Assembly (NCBI RefSeq): GCF_000427405.1
Contig: NZ_KE386491.1
Location: forward strand, 2,649,001 to 2,713,000
Direction: 5' to 3'
DNA: 64,000 nt
DNA from: Flectobacillus major DSM 103
GTDB taxonomy: Bacteria; Bacteroidota; Bacteroidia; Cytophagales; Spirosomataceae
The notes under the pieces were generated by a model. The model was not told the origin of the DNA. It did no database searches and saw nothing but the letters and a program-made list of their open reading frames with translations. Position 1 is the first letter of the stretch. Each line of letters begins with the position of its first letter. Position numbers and translations under genes: made by a program. This document shows positions 18,256 to 27,230 of the stretch, in pieces.

Positions 18256-19485
18256 ATGTCAAAAAAAACATACTATTCTCTTATTCTTATTCTTGGTAGT
18301 TTAACCGCACTTGCTCCGTTTTCTATTGATATGTATTTGCCTGGTTTTCCTGTAATTGCCAAAGATTTGCATACCACCGCAGCTAAAGTATCACTTACGC
18401 TTTCTGGTTTTTTTATTGGTATTTCAGCAGGACAACTTTTATATGGCCCTTTATTAGACCATTTTGGTCGTAAAAAACCCCTTTATTTTGGATTGAGCTT
18501 GTATATTCTGGCTTCATTGGGTTGTGTTTGGGCCAACAATATCGACACACTTATTGTACTCCGAATTGTTCAGGCTATTGGCGGATGTTCGGCTACGGTA
18601 GCTTCTGTAGCCATGGTTCGTGACTTATTTCCTGTAAAAGATAGTCCGAAAGTATTTTCGTTGTTGATGCTTGTATTGGGTGTCTCACCGATGATTGCTC
18701 CTACTTTGGGTGGCTACGTTACTGCTACCTTTGGCTGGCACTCGGTATTTGTGATTTTAACTATGATTGGTGCAGTGTTATTACTTGCTACAATTCTTTG
18801 GCTGCCAAACAGCTTCAAGCCCGATGCCAATCATTCGTTGAAGCCTGCTCCTATTATCAAAGACTTTGTCTCGGTAATTACCGAACCTCAATTTTATACG
18901 TATGCCCTAACAGGAGCTATCGCTTTTTCAGGTTTATTTGCTTATGTAGCGGGGTCGCCTCTCATTTTCATGAGTGTATTTCAAGTAAGTGAAAAAGTCT
19001 ACGGCTGGATTTTTGCCTTTCTGTCGGTTGGGTTTATTGGCTCTAGTCAGCTCAACAACATTCTTTTGAAGCGATTCAAAAGCGAGCAGATTGTTCAGAT
19101 AGCCTTGGTTGGTCTGATTGTTATTGGTACTATTTTCTTGATAGCCTCGTACAGCAACTGGCTTAATTTGGGCATTACGATTTTATTTCTTTTCTTATTT
19201 TTGGCGTGTATTGGTTTTGCCAACCCTAATATGGCGGCACTTTCACTTGCACCATTTACCAAAAATGCAGGCAGTGCCTCGGCTTTGATGGGAGCATTGC
19301 AAATGGGTATGGGGTCATTGATTTCTGTTATTATTAGTCTTTTCGATGTGCCGTCAACATTGCCAATGGTAGCGGCTATGGCTGGTGCAGCTTTACTGGC
19401 TAATTTGGTTTATCTGGTAGGGAAAAGAACTATCAAACATCAAGTAGAATTAGGTCATAATATGGATACGGGTGTTTTGCACTAA
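18256..19485 (+). CDS. Bcr/CflA-family multidrug MFS exporter
   Basis: A 409-residue, 12-helix major facilitator protein. The start ALAPFSIDMYLPGFPVIAKD is the hallmark of the Bcr/CflA drug-resistance group (bicyclomycin/chloramphenicol type). It also has the MFS motif A-like loop GPLLDHFGRKKPLYFGL, RIVQAIGGCSATVASVAMVRD and the antiporter motif C-like LVLGVSPMIAPTLGG. It likely extrudes small drugs by proton antiport; the substrate cannot be told. It is a single gene, convergent with the rhamnosidase operon. Confidence 0.93.
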   Translation: MSKKTYYSLILILGSLTALAPFSIDMYLPGFPVIAKDLHTTAAKVSLTLSGFFIGISAGQLLYGPLLDHFGRKKPLYFGLSLYILASLGCVWANNIDTLIVLRIVQAIGGCSATVASVAMVRDLFPVKDSPKVFSLLMLVLGVSPMIAPTLGGYVTATFGWHSVFVILTMIGAVLLLATILWLPNSFKPDANHSLKPAPIIKDFVSVITEPQFYTYALTGAIAFSGLFAYVAGSPLIFMSVFQVSEKVYGWIFAFLSVGFIGSSQLNNILLKRFKSEQIVQIALVGLIVIGTIFLIASYSNWLNLGITILFLFLFLACIGFANPNMAALSLAPFTKNAGSASALMGALQMGMGSLISVIISLFDVPSTLPMVAAMAGAALLANLVYLVGKRTIKHQVELGHNMDTGVLH

Positions 19486-19491
19486 ACAAAA

Positions 19492-19522
19492 ACCTCAGCG
19501 AGGAAACCTCCCTCGCTGAGGT
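19492..19522 (-). terminator. Terminator between the MFS gene and rhamnosidase operon
   Basis: A perfect 12-bp stem ACCTCAGCGAGG/CCTCGCTGAGGT with a 7-base loop. The T-tract follows on the minus strand, so it chiefly ends the rhamnosidase transcript; it may also stop the plus-strand MFS transcript. Confidence 0.85.
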
Positions 19523-19529
19523 ACTAACA

Positions 19530-22262
19530 CTATTCTTTGGCTTTGACCAACGACGATACAGGCAAGGTAAACACGTATTTTCCTGAACCAATCGTAGTAT
19601 AAATATCACCTTGATTGGTGGTTATATTGCTAATATTTACTCCACTTTCGGCTATTTCGCTGGCACTACTAGCAGGAAAATAAACTGTAGTTTGTGTATT
19701 GGCTGGCACTTCGACTGCCAAAGTAAATACCCCATTTTCGATTTTCCATGACGATGCTAATACGCCATAAGGTGTTTTTAAGCTTGCTTTAGCAAAAGTT
19801 AGCCCTCCTCCTATTTGTGGCTTGACAATACTGGCTTTGTAGCCTGCACCTTCTGCCTCCTTGGTGTCTATTCCTGCAACTGTGCGATACATCCAATCGC
19901 CAACTGCTCCATAGGCATAGTGATTAAATGATGTCATTCCTGGGTCTTGAAAAGTACTGTCGGGTTTCATAGAATCCCATCGCTCCCAAATTGTTGTAGC
20001 CCCATGTGCTTTAATAGGATATAACCACGATGGGTACGTTTCTTGTAATAGCAATTTATAAGCCACATCATTTTTACCAAAACGAGTTAAAACAGAATTC
20101 AAAAATGGCGTACCCAAAAAGCCTGTTGTAAGGTGATACCCATAAGACTTGATGTTATTTTCTAAACGCTCAACCGCTATTGGACGAATCGCTTCGGGTA
20201 GCATATCAAATTGTAAAGCTAAGATATAGGCAGTTTGTGTCTCCGAAATCAATCGTCCTGAAGCGGTCATATATTCTTTTTGAAAGGCTTTTCTGATACG
20301 CTCCAATAGATTTTCATATTCTTTGGCCTCCTCGTTTTTATTCAATAAATAAGCTGTTTTAATCATAATTCCTACATTATAAGCATAAAAACACTGGGCC
20401 ACCAAATAATTATCAGTAACGGCAGAGCGCTGCCCTATCGCTTCTTTAGAATCATCTACACGAAATGAAAGCCAATCAGCAAACTGAAAGCCTGTATTCC
20501 ATAGGTCGTTTTTGGCTACACCTCGCATATAGTCCAAATATGCCTTCATACTACTATACTGCTTTTCAATCAATTGTTGGTCGCCATATACTACATACAT
20601 ATTGTAAGGAATAATAATACTGGCATCTGACCAACCCGCCGCTCCACTCGGGCTTCCAAAGCCTGAGCTTTTGAGTACATCGGGAATAACGTAGGGTACG
20701 GCTCCGTTGTCGTATTGGTCGGCTATTACGTCTTTTAGCCATTTAGCAAAAAACTGGTTTACGTTAAAGTTAAAAGCGGCTGTTCGTGAAAACACTTCGG
20801 CATCGCCTGTCCAGCCCAAACGTTCGTCACGTTGAGGGCAATCGGTGGGTACGTCCAAGAAATTGCCCTTTTGTCCCCATTGAATATTCTTTTGTAATTG
20901 ATTCACCAATGGATTTGAGCATTCAAACGAACCTGTTGCCCTCATGTCGGAATATAGAGCTATTGCCGTAAAATCGACGGGATTAATTTTATTTTTTAGC
21001 CCTTCTACTTTTACATACCGAAAACCAAAAAAGGTAAAATTAGGCTCAAAGGTTTCTGTTCCTTTACCGCTCAGGGTATAAGTAGCCTGAGCTTTGGCCG
21101 AACGTAGGTTTTCAAAATAAGGAACACCTTTTTTATCGAGCATTTCTACATGATATAATTTTATGACATCCCCTGCCTGACCACTGGCTGTAAACTTTAC
21201 CCAGCCTACAAGGTTTTGTCCAAAATCCAATATGGTTTCTCCTTTGGGCGAGGTCAATACCTTAATTGGTTTGAAGGTTTCATGTTTTTTGATAGGTTCG
21301 TTGATAGCTGCATTCAGATAATGGGAAGGGAAGTTCGTTTCTTTGGCATTTTTCCATGAAGAATCGTCAAAAGAAGCGACAGCCCAATTATTTTGATATT
21401 GGCGAGCATCTTGAATTTCGCCGTCATAAATTTCTGAATAACGAATATGACTTTCTGCTACTTTCCACGAGTTATCAGAAATCACTGTTTCTTCTGTACC
21501 ATCGGCATATTTAATGGCTAACTGGAAAAGTAAAGCCGTTTCTTTCCCATAAATATTTTTCTGATTCACCCATGCCAGTCGAGTACGATACCAGCCACTA
21601 CCTAGCAATACCCCTATCGCATTTTTTCCTATGGCCAGTAAAGACGTCACATCGTAGGTTTGGTATTGTAAATGCTTGTTGTAGCTTGTCCAACCAGGTG
21701 TAAGGAAGGCATCGCCTATTCTTTTGCCATTAATTTGGGCTTCGTACAAGCCTCGTGCGGTAACAAATGCTGTAGCCGAAACTATTTTCTTAGAAGCGTC
21801 AAAGGTTTTTCTAAACATAGGAACAATCCCATTGACAGTATCGCTGGCTATTCCCGAACTTATCCATTTGGCTTTCCATTCGGCCGAGCTCAATAATGCC
21901 GTATGAAAATGGCCGTTGTTCCACTCAGATATATTTCCCTGATTGTCCCATACTTTTACCTGCCACGTATAACGTGTATTTGACTGAAGTGCAGCCCCTT
22001 GATAGTTATTGAACAATGATGATTCTGATAATACTTTTCCTGATGACCAAACATTCTTTTTTCCTATTTTGACCTGTATTTCAAAAGCAGTTTGCTTAAT
22101 ATTGCGTTTGTCAGACGTAATTTGCCAACTAAATCTGGGCTTAGCTGCATCCAATCCAATAGGATTACTGAGGTTTTCTAAGAGTAAATTTTGTACTTGA
22201 ATTTGTCCAAAACTACCTATCGTATACAGCAGTAAGACAATACTCATTATCAATTGCTTCAT
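19530..22262 (-). CDS. Secreted alpha-L-rhamnosidase, GH78
   Basis: A 910-residue enzyme with signal peptide MKQLIMSIVLLLYTIGSFGQ that removes terminal alpha-L-rhamnose from plant glycans or glycosides. Domains in order are a fibronectin-like N-terminal module (about 25-125, PRFSWQI), a lectin-like N-domain (about 150-320, GLYEAQINGKRIGD), a concanavalin-like domain (about 330-430), the (alpha/alpha)6 catalytic domain (about 440-790) and a C-terminal beta-sandwich. The catalytic region has DVPTDCPQRDERLGWTGD near 475, with the general-acid Glu in RDERLG, and TIWERWDS near 759, with the general-base Glu. All expected GH78 residues are present. It lies 138 bases downstream of a second rhamnosidase on the same strand. 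Confidence 0.95.
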   Translation of the reverse strand: MKQLIMSIVLLLYTIGSFGQIQVQNLLLENLSNPIGLDAAKPRFSWQITSDKRNIKQTAFEIQVKIGKKNVWSSGKVLSESSLFNNYQGAALQSNTRYTWQVKVWDNQGNISEWNNGHFHTALLSSAEWKAKWISSGIASDTVNGIVPMFRKTFDASKKIVSATAFVTARGLYEAQINGKRIGDAFLTPGWTSYNKHLQYQTYDVTSLLAIGKNAIGVLLGSGWYRTRLAWVNQKNIYGKETALLFQLAIKYADGTEETVISDNSWKVAESHIRYSEIYDGEIQDARQYQNNWAVASFDDSSWKNAKETNFPSHYLNAAINEPIKKHETFKPIKVLTSPKGETILDFGQNLVGWVKFTASGQAGDVIKLYHVEMLDKKGVPYFENLRSAKAQATYTLSGKGTETFEPNFTFFGFRYVKVEGLKNKINPVDFTAIALYSDMRATGSFECSNPLVNQLQKNIQWGQKGNFLDVPTDCPQRDERLGWTGDAEVFSRTAAFNFNVNQFFAKWLKDVIADQYDNGAVPYVIPDVLKSSGFGSPSGAAGWSDASIIIPYNMYVVYGDQQLIEKQYSSMKAYLDYMRGVAKNDLWNTGFQFADWLSFRVDDSKEAIGQRSAVTDNYLVAQCFYAYNVGIMIKTAYLLNKNEEAKEYENLLERIRKAFQKEYMTASGRLISETQTAYILALQFDMLPEAIRPIAVERLENNIKSYGYHLTTGFLGTPFLNSVLTRFGKNDVAYKLLLQETYPSWLYPIKAHGATTIWERWDSMKPDSTFQDPGMTSFNHYAYGAVGDWMYRTVAGIDTKEAEGAGYKASIVKPQIGGGLTFAKASLKTPYGVLASSWKIENGVFTLAVEVPANTQTTVYFPASSASEIAESGVNISNITTNQGDIYTTIGSGKYVFTLPVSSLVKAKE

Positions 22263-22400
22263 TGTGTTTTTAGTGTATTAAAGGGTTGAAATTAATCGGT
22301 AAAGGAGTTTTTATTACGTAATCGTACAAAATAAGCTTAACCTCTGATATTCGGTAATTACTTCATAAATAAGCAGTTAATAAAAAATTAGCATTTCGGC

Positions 22401-24815
22401 TTAAAATATAAAGGTATTGGAACCTCCTACAAGCGGATACGATTGATTTTTCCAGAGGAACGTTCCTGTTACCTGATTTGGCAGTTCAACAAGGATATTC
22501 CATTTACCTTTTTTTAGTTGATACGATACCCTAATATTACCTTGTGGATGTGGCATTGTACCCCCGATAGCTTCGATTGAGCCTAAGTGTGGCTTGATTT
22601 TTACTTTGGAAAAACCCGCTGCATCGGAGTCGATGCCCAATAGAACTCGATAAAACTCAATGTTGGGACTTGCTCCCCAAGCATGACAATCAGACCTAGC
22701 TTGCTCTACTTCCGAAATCTCTGCCCAAGTGCTTAGTCCTAAATCAATATTTTTTTGCCAATCGCCTAGCCATTTTATATAATCATTGCCCAATCCTGCT
22801 TGTACCAACGCTTGATGTAAATAGTATTTGAAATAGATAGAGGCAGGAGCTAAAGCAGTATTTATGGTAAGTTGCTGCCCGATACTCAGAGTCTGTGAGC
22901 CTTCTACGGTATGTGTCAAAATAGCCAATGCGTTGGCGTGTTGCGAAAAAATATCTTTATCTTCGGTATCAGCAAATAGCTCTTTGGTACTATCCCAATA
23001 CTTGGCTTTAATGGTTTTCTGAAGCTGGATTGCTTTTTGGTTATATATATTGGCATTTTCCTTTGACCCTAGCAGGCTTTCCATTTCGGAGGCCAATTGT
23101 AATGCCCATAGCAACTGAAAGTCGAGAATACTGGATTCTCCTGATTTGCCATAAGGAGCTACACCATTACTCCATCCTTTTCTAGCTTGTACCCAATCGG
23201 TAAAAACCCAATATGGCACATTTTTGAGTGTTCCATCGGCCTGCTGATATTGCTCAAAAAACCATAGTACATTGCGTACTCCTTGCATTTTGTGCTTGAT
23301 ATAAGGTTCGTCGCCACGATACCGCCAAAAATCATGGAGCATACCAATATACCACAAAGAAAAAGTGGGTATTTGTTGTGGGCTAAATGAAGGGTGCCGA
23401 CTCAGGGTAATACCTTCGGCCATACGAGAATGATCCATTTGGTCGAGGGCATTGCGTACCAGTCGGTCGTCGCCAGCGGTATAATACGATACCAAAGCCT
23501 GAATACGGGTATCACCAACGTATTGTAATTGTTCATAAAATGGACAATCCATATAAGTTTCGACAGCACACAAGCGAGCTGTGAGCCAACCAATCTCCAA
23601 GATTTTGTGAAGATTGGCCTGAGGAGTTTCAAAAGTAGCTTTTTTGACAAAAGGGTATCCTGTAAAAGTGCTATAAATATCATCGAGCAAAAGTGGTTCG
23701 TCTTGCGTATCTATAGTAAGTTGTACATATCTGAACGTTCGCCAAGCAAGGCTTGTAAAATTTTGCTGAATAGCCCCACTCGACACAATACTATCTTTTC
23801 GCCCTGCCATAACTTTGCCCGCTATTTCATTTCTATTGCCTTTCCGCAATTGTCCTTTTTTGAAAGGGGCTGCCTCAAATAAGGCTTCGGCATATACCAT
23901 CGAAAGTCGACTATTCTTTCCTTTACTAAAAAGCAATGTCGGATAAGCATTGGTCAGATGCGACTGATCTAAGGTAATTGTCACGTGCGAACGAGCTGGA
24001 ATAGTAATAGGGGTTATTTTTTGAGGAAAACCCTGCGGTATAGCGATTCCCTCTGCTAACCCAACTTTGGCAAAACGTTGAGTTGACAGTTCCATTTGAG
24101 GAATCCCCGAAGGTACGAGCATCCAGTCGGTAATATCGCCTATGCCTTTGGGACTAGCTCCTCTCCAACTAACGTGCATAGCATTTTGCCATGCTGTATC
24201 ATCAAATTCATTTTTTTGCCAAGTTCCCGCAACCGCCAAATTCATATCCAGCAATTCGCCTGGCCCAGCCACATAATAGGTCTGATAACCAACACCCGTA
24301 ATAGGCCGATAGGCTTTACTAGCCAAAGATTTCCATGAAGAGTTAGTATTAATAATACTTTCTTTGGTAGAATTTCCCTGTAATACAAAACCTGTACGAT
24401 GCGATATTTGCCCTTCTGGACGATATTCGCCGTCATTCCAAACGATAGAAGAAATCGTATTTTTACCTTTTTCCAAATAAGGAGCAATATCGAGTGTTTC
24501 AAAATTCCAGTAAGATAAATCGCCTCTGGCAGGCCCCAACGATACCATTTTGCCATTAACAAACAATTTATATCGGTTATCGCCCGAAACATGAATTACG
24601 AAACTGTTGGAGGTAGATTGCCAATCGAAGGTTTTACGAAAAAAATAAACGCCGTAGTCTTTAGCTGGTTGGTTAGGAACAGCTATCCAATAAGCATTCC
24701 AAGATTTTTGTAGAATATCAGGGTTAATATTTTGGGCTTTTACGATTATTGTATTAGGACAAATACAGACAAGAACCCATGTAAATAGCCACAAACTTTT
24801 GCTTATCATTTTCAT
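22401..24815 (-). CDS. Secreted GH78-like alpha-L-rhamnosidase
   Basis: An 804-residue protein with an N-terminal signal (MKMISKSLWLFTWVLVCICPNTI, cleaved near VKAQ). A jelly-roll N-domain (VHVSGDNRYKLFVNGKMVS-like stretch near 60-95) precedes a six-hairpin catalytic domain. Near residue 427 it has YMDCPFYEQLQYVGDTR in place of the classical CPQRDERLGWTGD, so the acid Glu is kept but the flanking sequence differs. Near 698 it has LSTWAEI in place of TIWERW, again keeping a Glu. It probably belongs to a distinct GH78 subgroup with other linkage or aglycone preference. It is likely co-transcribed with the rhamnosidase downstream. Confidence 0.85.
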   Translation of the reverse strand: MKMISKSLWLFTWVLVCICPNTIIVKAQNINPDILQKSWNAYWIAVPNQPAKDYGVYFFRKTFDWQSTSNSFVIHVSGDNRYKLFVNGKMVSLGPARGDLSYWNFETLDIAPYLEKGKNTISSIVWNDGEYRPEGQISHRTGFVLQGNSTKESIINTNSSWKSLASKAYRPITGVGYQTYYVAGPGELLDMNLAVAGTWQKNEFDDTAWQNAMHVSWRGASPKGIGDITDWMLVPSGIPQMELSTQRFAKVGLAEGIAIPQGFPQKITPITIPARSHVTITLDQSHLTNAYPTLLFSKGKNSRLSMVYAEALFEAAPFKKGQLRKGNRNEIAGKVMAGRKDSIVSSGAIQQNFTSLAWRTFRYVQLTIDTQDEPLLLDDIYSTFTGYPFVKKATFETPQANLHKILEIGWLTARLCAVETYMDCPFYEQLQYVGDTRIQALVSYYTAGDDRLVRNALDQMDHSRMAEGITLSRHPSFSPQQIPTFSLWYIGMLHDFWRYRGDEPYIKHKMQGVRNVLWFFEQYQQADGTLKNVPYWVFTDWVQARKGWSNGVAPYGKSGESSILDFQLLWALQLASEMESLLGSKENANIYNQKAIQLQKTIKAKYWDSTKELFADTEDKDIFSQHANALAILTHTVEGSQTLSIGQQLTINTALAPASIYFKYYLHQALVQAGLGNDYIKWLGDWQKNIDLGLSTWAEISEVEQARSDCHAWGASPNIEFYRVLLGIDSDAAGFSKVKIKPHLGSIEAIGGTMPHPQGNIRVSYQLKKGKWNILVELPNQVTGTFLWKNQSYPLVGGSNTFIF

Positions 24816-24881
24816 CGTTAGTTGACGGTTTAATCACAATATAGTTATGATATTTCCTTTTTTTGTCCATATTGCATAACA

Positions 24882-24889
24882 CAAATGTA
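24882..24889 (-). promoter_or_regulatory. Possible -7 element of the rhamnosidase genes
   Basis: The minus strand reads TACATTTG (TAnnTTTG consensus), 66 bases before the ATG at 24815. A -33 TTTG at the right distance was not found. Confidence 0.4.
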
Positions 24890-25110
24890 TAAAAAGAAAA
24901 ATACTAAACTGTCATTTCCAATCCTTAGAAAATAAGATTATATGATAGTTTTTGATTATTTAATTAATAACTAAAAACTATTTAAGCAATTGCAGTATAT
25001 GACACCAAAGTTCTTCAAAAAATTGTGGATTACAAGGGAATCCAATACACACCCACTACCTATATTACAGCATATTAATCAAAACATGGTTAAACTTCCC
25101 TCTAAAAATA

Positions 25111-25164
25111 TAGGAGTAATTTTTGCAATTACCTCCAAATAGGCAACTGCAAGAATTACTCCTA
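25111..25164 (-). terminator. Terminator of the polysaccharide cluster
   Basis: A 17-bp stem with one mismatch (TAGGAGTAATTTTTGCA against TGCAAGAATTACTCCTA), loop of 20 bases. It is followed on the minus strand by TATTTTTAGA and lies about 60 bases beyond the GT2 stop codon. Confidence 0.6.
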
Positions 25165-25223
25165 CAGATATTGATATAACAATCAAAACTTGTTAAAAAG
25201 CTTATTATCAACCACTTGTGGAT

Positions 25224-26204
25224 TTATTTAGAAAAAAGGCGTTTCTGTATTTGCCATTTTAGGTTGGCGTATAGCTTCATCAAGCCTTTTGGCAAAATAT
25301 AGTTTTGAAAAACGTTCTTGATATGCTCGGCACTGTTAGGTCTCGACAAAATCAATGATTTAATCGCATAAAAACGGCTCAAAATAACATTATCGCCATA
25401 CTGAATAGAGTTGGCTAACATCAAATAATATCTGGCTATATTCTTTTGTAATATTTTATGATAACGGAAGTCTAATTCGGCATCTATACCTTGGTACATT
25501 CCTATTCGGTTGAATAAAAACCCTGCATCCTGTTTTCCATCGGTAAAACTCATTCCTCCCCCATTTTTACGATAAACCGACATTACTTCATTGATATAGT
25601 AAAATTTGCCATGCTTACCCAAAAGAATATACCGAGGAATATCTCCACTTTTGGATTCATGAAACCATTGTGGGTACTCAGTAATAATACCATTGCGAAA
25701 CATCACTGCCGATGTAGCCATGTACCAAACCTCATCTTCACCCACCAAATCCTCGACGGTTGTAACTACCTTTTGGTGTTCGTCGTTGACATAATGGTCG
25801 GGATGCGAGCCATCCTCAAAATGAATAAGAGCATTATGAAAACAAGCCACAAAGTCGGGGTTGGCATCCAAAAAATCTACTTGTTTTTGCAATTTATGAG
25901 GGCTAGTCCAGTAATCATCACCATCCATTGCGGCAATATATTGCCCTTTACTAGCAGCCAAAGTAGAAAGTGTATTGTTTTTTCCGAAGCCCCCCAAGTT
26001 TTTTTCGTGTAATAGCGGTTTTATCAGGTGAGGGTATTTGGCTTGGTATTCTCTGATAATTTGTGGAGTAGTATCGGGCGATGCATCATCGCCTACAATT
26101 ACTTCAAAATCAAAATTTACGACTTGATTAACAATACTATCGAGGGTTTGTCTAATAAACTTTTCGTGGTTGTAAGTATGTACAATAACACTAACTTTAA
26201 TCAT
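25224..26204 (-). CDS. Family 2 glycosyltransferase
   Basis: A 326-residue GT-A glycosyltransferase. It starts KVSVIVHTYNHEKFIRQTLDSI (nucleotide-sugar binding), has EVIVGDDASPDTT and the metal-binding DxD-type motif AAMDGDDYW near residue 95. It probably adds one sugar to the growing surface polysaccharide at the cytoplasmic face. It is the last gene of the minus-strand polysaccharide cluster and is separated from the preceding oxygenase gene by the hairpin at 26260-26287, so it may be expressed at a lower level or from its own promoter. Donor and acceptor are unknown. Confidence 0.92.
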   Translation of the reverse strand: MIKVSVIVHTYNHEKFIRQTLDSIVNQVVNFDFEVIVGDDASPDTTPQIIREYQAKYPHLIKPLLHEKNLGGFGKNNTLSTLAASKGQYIAAMDGDDYWTSPHKLQKQVDFLDANPDFVACFHNALIHFEDGSHPDHYVNDEHQKVVTTVEDLVGEDEVWYMATSAVMFRNGIITEYPQWFHESKSGDIPRYILLGKHGKFYYINEVMSVYRKNGGGMSFTDGKQDAGFLFNRIGMYQGIDAELDFRYHKILQKNIARYYLMLANSIQYGDNVILSRFYAIKSLILSRPNSAEHIKNVFQNYILPKGLMKLYANLKWQIQKRLFSK

Positions 26205-26259
26205 TGAATAAGTTGGATTGAAGAAGTCAAACCTTGTTTTGGTGGAATGAAAAATAAAA

Positions 26260-26287
26260 AGCCTGTGTGGAATACCGCACAGGCTTA
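26260..26287 (-). terminator. Hairpin terminator between oxygenase and GT2 genes
   Basis: A 12-bp stem AAGCCTGTGTGG/CCGCACAGGCTT with one wobble pair and loop AATA, followed on the minus strand by a T-rich run. It lies 19 bases after the oxygenase stop codon and would attenuate read-through into the GT2 gene. Confidence 0.78.
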
Positions 26288-26306
26288 CAAAGATACAATA
26301 ATATTA

Positions 26307-27122
26307 TTAGGCAAAAATTTGCTCTAGCTGTTCTTTTTTAGGAAAATCTGGTGTAACCAAATTTTCCTCGGGTTTATAGATATATGGCATTGGAAAACCA
26401 CGCTCTTGGAAAGTAGCCTCGCTGATGTTGTTGTATCGTAGCTGAATCGACCAACGAACATTCTGCGTGATATTATTACCAGAACGGTGTACCAAAAATG
26501 CTGAGAAAATCAACAAATCGCCAACCTCAAAAGAAGTTTGTACGTAAGCTTCTTCTGGCAAGGCATCTTGAATAGAGCCTGTATAACCAGAGGTATCGGC
26601 ATTGAGCAATCCAATGGTATGACTTGCAGGAATAATTTGAAGCGAGCCCAAATCTTCACCACAATCAACCAACGGAAACCACAGTACTACACTGTCCAAT
26701 GAGCCTTGACCTGTTCGCCAATCTTGGTGTGCCCCTAATTTCCAGTGGCTCCCCCCCTTCGACAAAAATCGACTATTGAATTGCATAGCAGGACGTACTG
26801 CAATGGTTGGAAATTCATATCCGATTTTTTTGAGTAAATCTACAATTCTATCATCTGTACCTAATCGATGCATCGAAATAAGGTGCTGTACTTGCTTACC
26901 TGTATTAACAAAAGACGTAAAATCTTTGTCGAAGTAATCAAACATTGCCTTTTCAAAAGTATCACGGTCGTTGATATCTACCTCTATGCCTAATACTCTT
27001 TTTATTTGGATTGCAAATAATTGACGAGCCTCTGTATATATTTTTGCGATTTCTTCTTTGCTGAAAAAGTTCTTTAAAATCAGATACCCGTCTTTATTGA
27101 ATTGTTCTTTTAAAGTTGCCAT
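26307..27122 (-). CDS. Phytanoyl-CoA dioxygenase-like Fe(II)/2-oxoglutarate oxygenase
   Basis: A 271-residue PhyH-family non-haem iron oxygenase. The iron-binding facial triad is visible: H132 and D134 in GAHQDWRTG, and H212 in FLVHRSGNN. R223 in QNVRWSIQLRY is a candidate 2-oxoglutarate anchor. The family hydroxylates varied small molecules, including sugars and natural products; in surface-glycan clusters such enzymes may oxidise a sugar or a chain-end group. The gene lies among methyltransferase, propeller and glycosyltransferase genes on the same strand, which favours a glycan-modifying role. This is inference from context. Confidence 0.88.
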   Translation of the reverse strand: MATLKEQFNKDGYLILKNFFSKEEIAKIYTEARQLFAIQIKRVLGIEVDINDRDTFEKAMFDYFDKDFTSFVNTGKQVQHLISMHRLGTDDRIVDLLKKIGYEFPTIAVRPAMQFNSRFLSKGGSHWKLGAHQDWRTGQGSLDSVVLWFPLVDCGEDLGSLQIIPASHTIGLLNADTSGYTGSIQDALPEEAYVQTSFEVGDLLIFSAFLVHRSGNNITQNVRWSIQLRYNNISEATFQERGFPMPYIYKPEENLVTPDFPKKEQLEQIFA

Positions 27123-27174
27123 AATGTATTATTTTTTGCTAAAAAACGCTTAGCGAATGAGTTTAACAATGGCT

Positions 27175-27182
27175 CAAAATTA
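27175..27182 (-). promoter_or_regulatory. Possible internal -7 element before the oxygenase gene
   Basis: The minus strand reads TAATTTTG, matching TAnnTTTG, 52 bases before the ATG at 27122. No clear -33 box. Confidence 0.3.
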
Positions 27183-27230
27183 TCAGACAATTAGGTAGGT
27201 TTTGATGATAAATATCAAACTACTTAATGA

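Larger units (their letters stand above)
24816..25223. other. Intergenic gap, GT2 gene to rhamnosidase gene
   Basis: 408 bases separating the end of the polysaccharide cluster (minus strand, stop at 25224) from the rhamnosidase start (minus strand, 24815). It contains the terminator-like hairpin at 25111-25164 and a -7-like motif at 24882-24889. No open frame of note. Confidence 0.6.
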
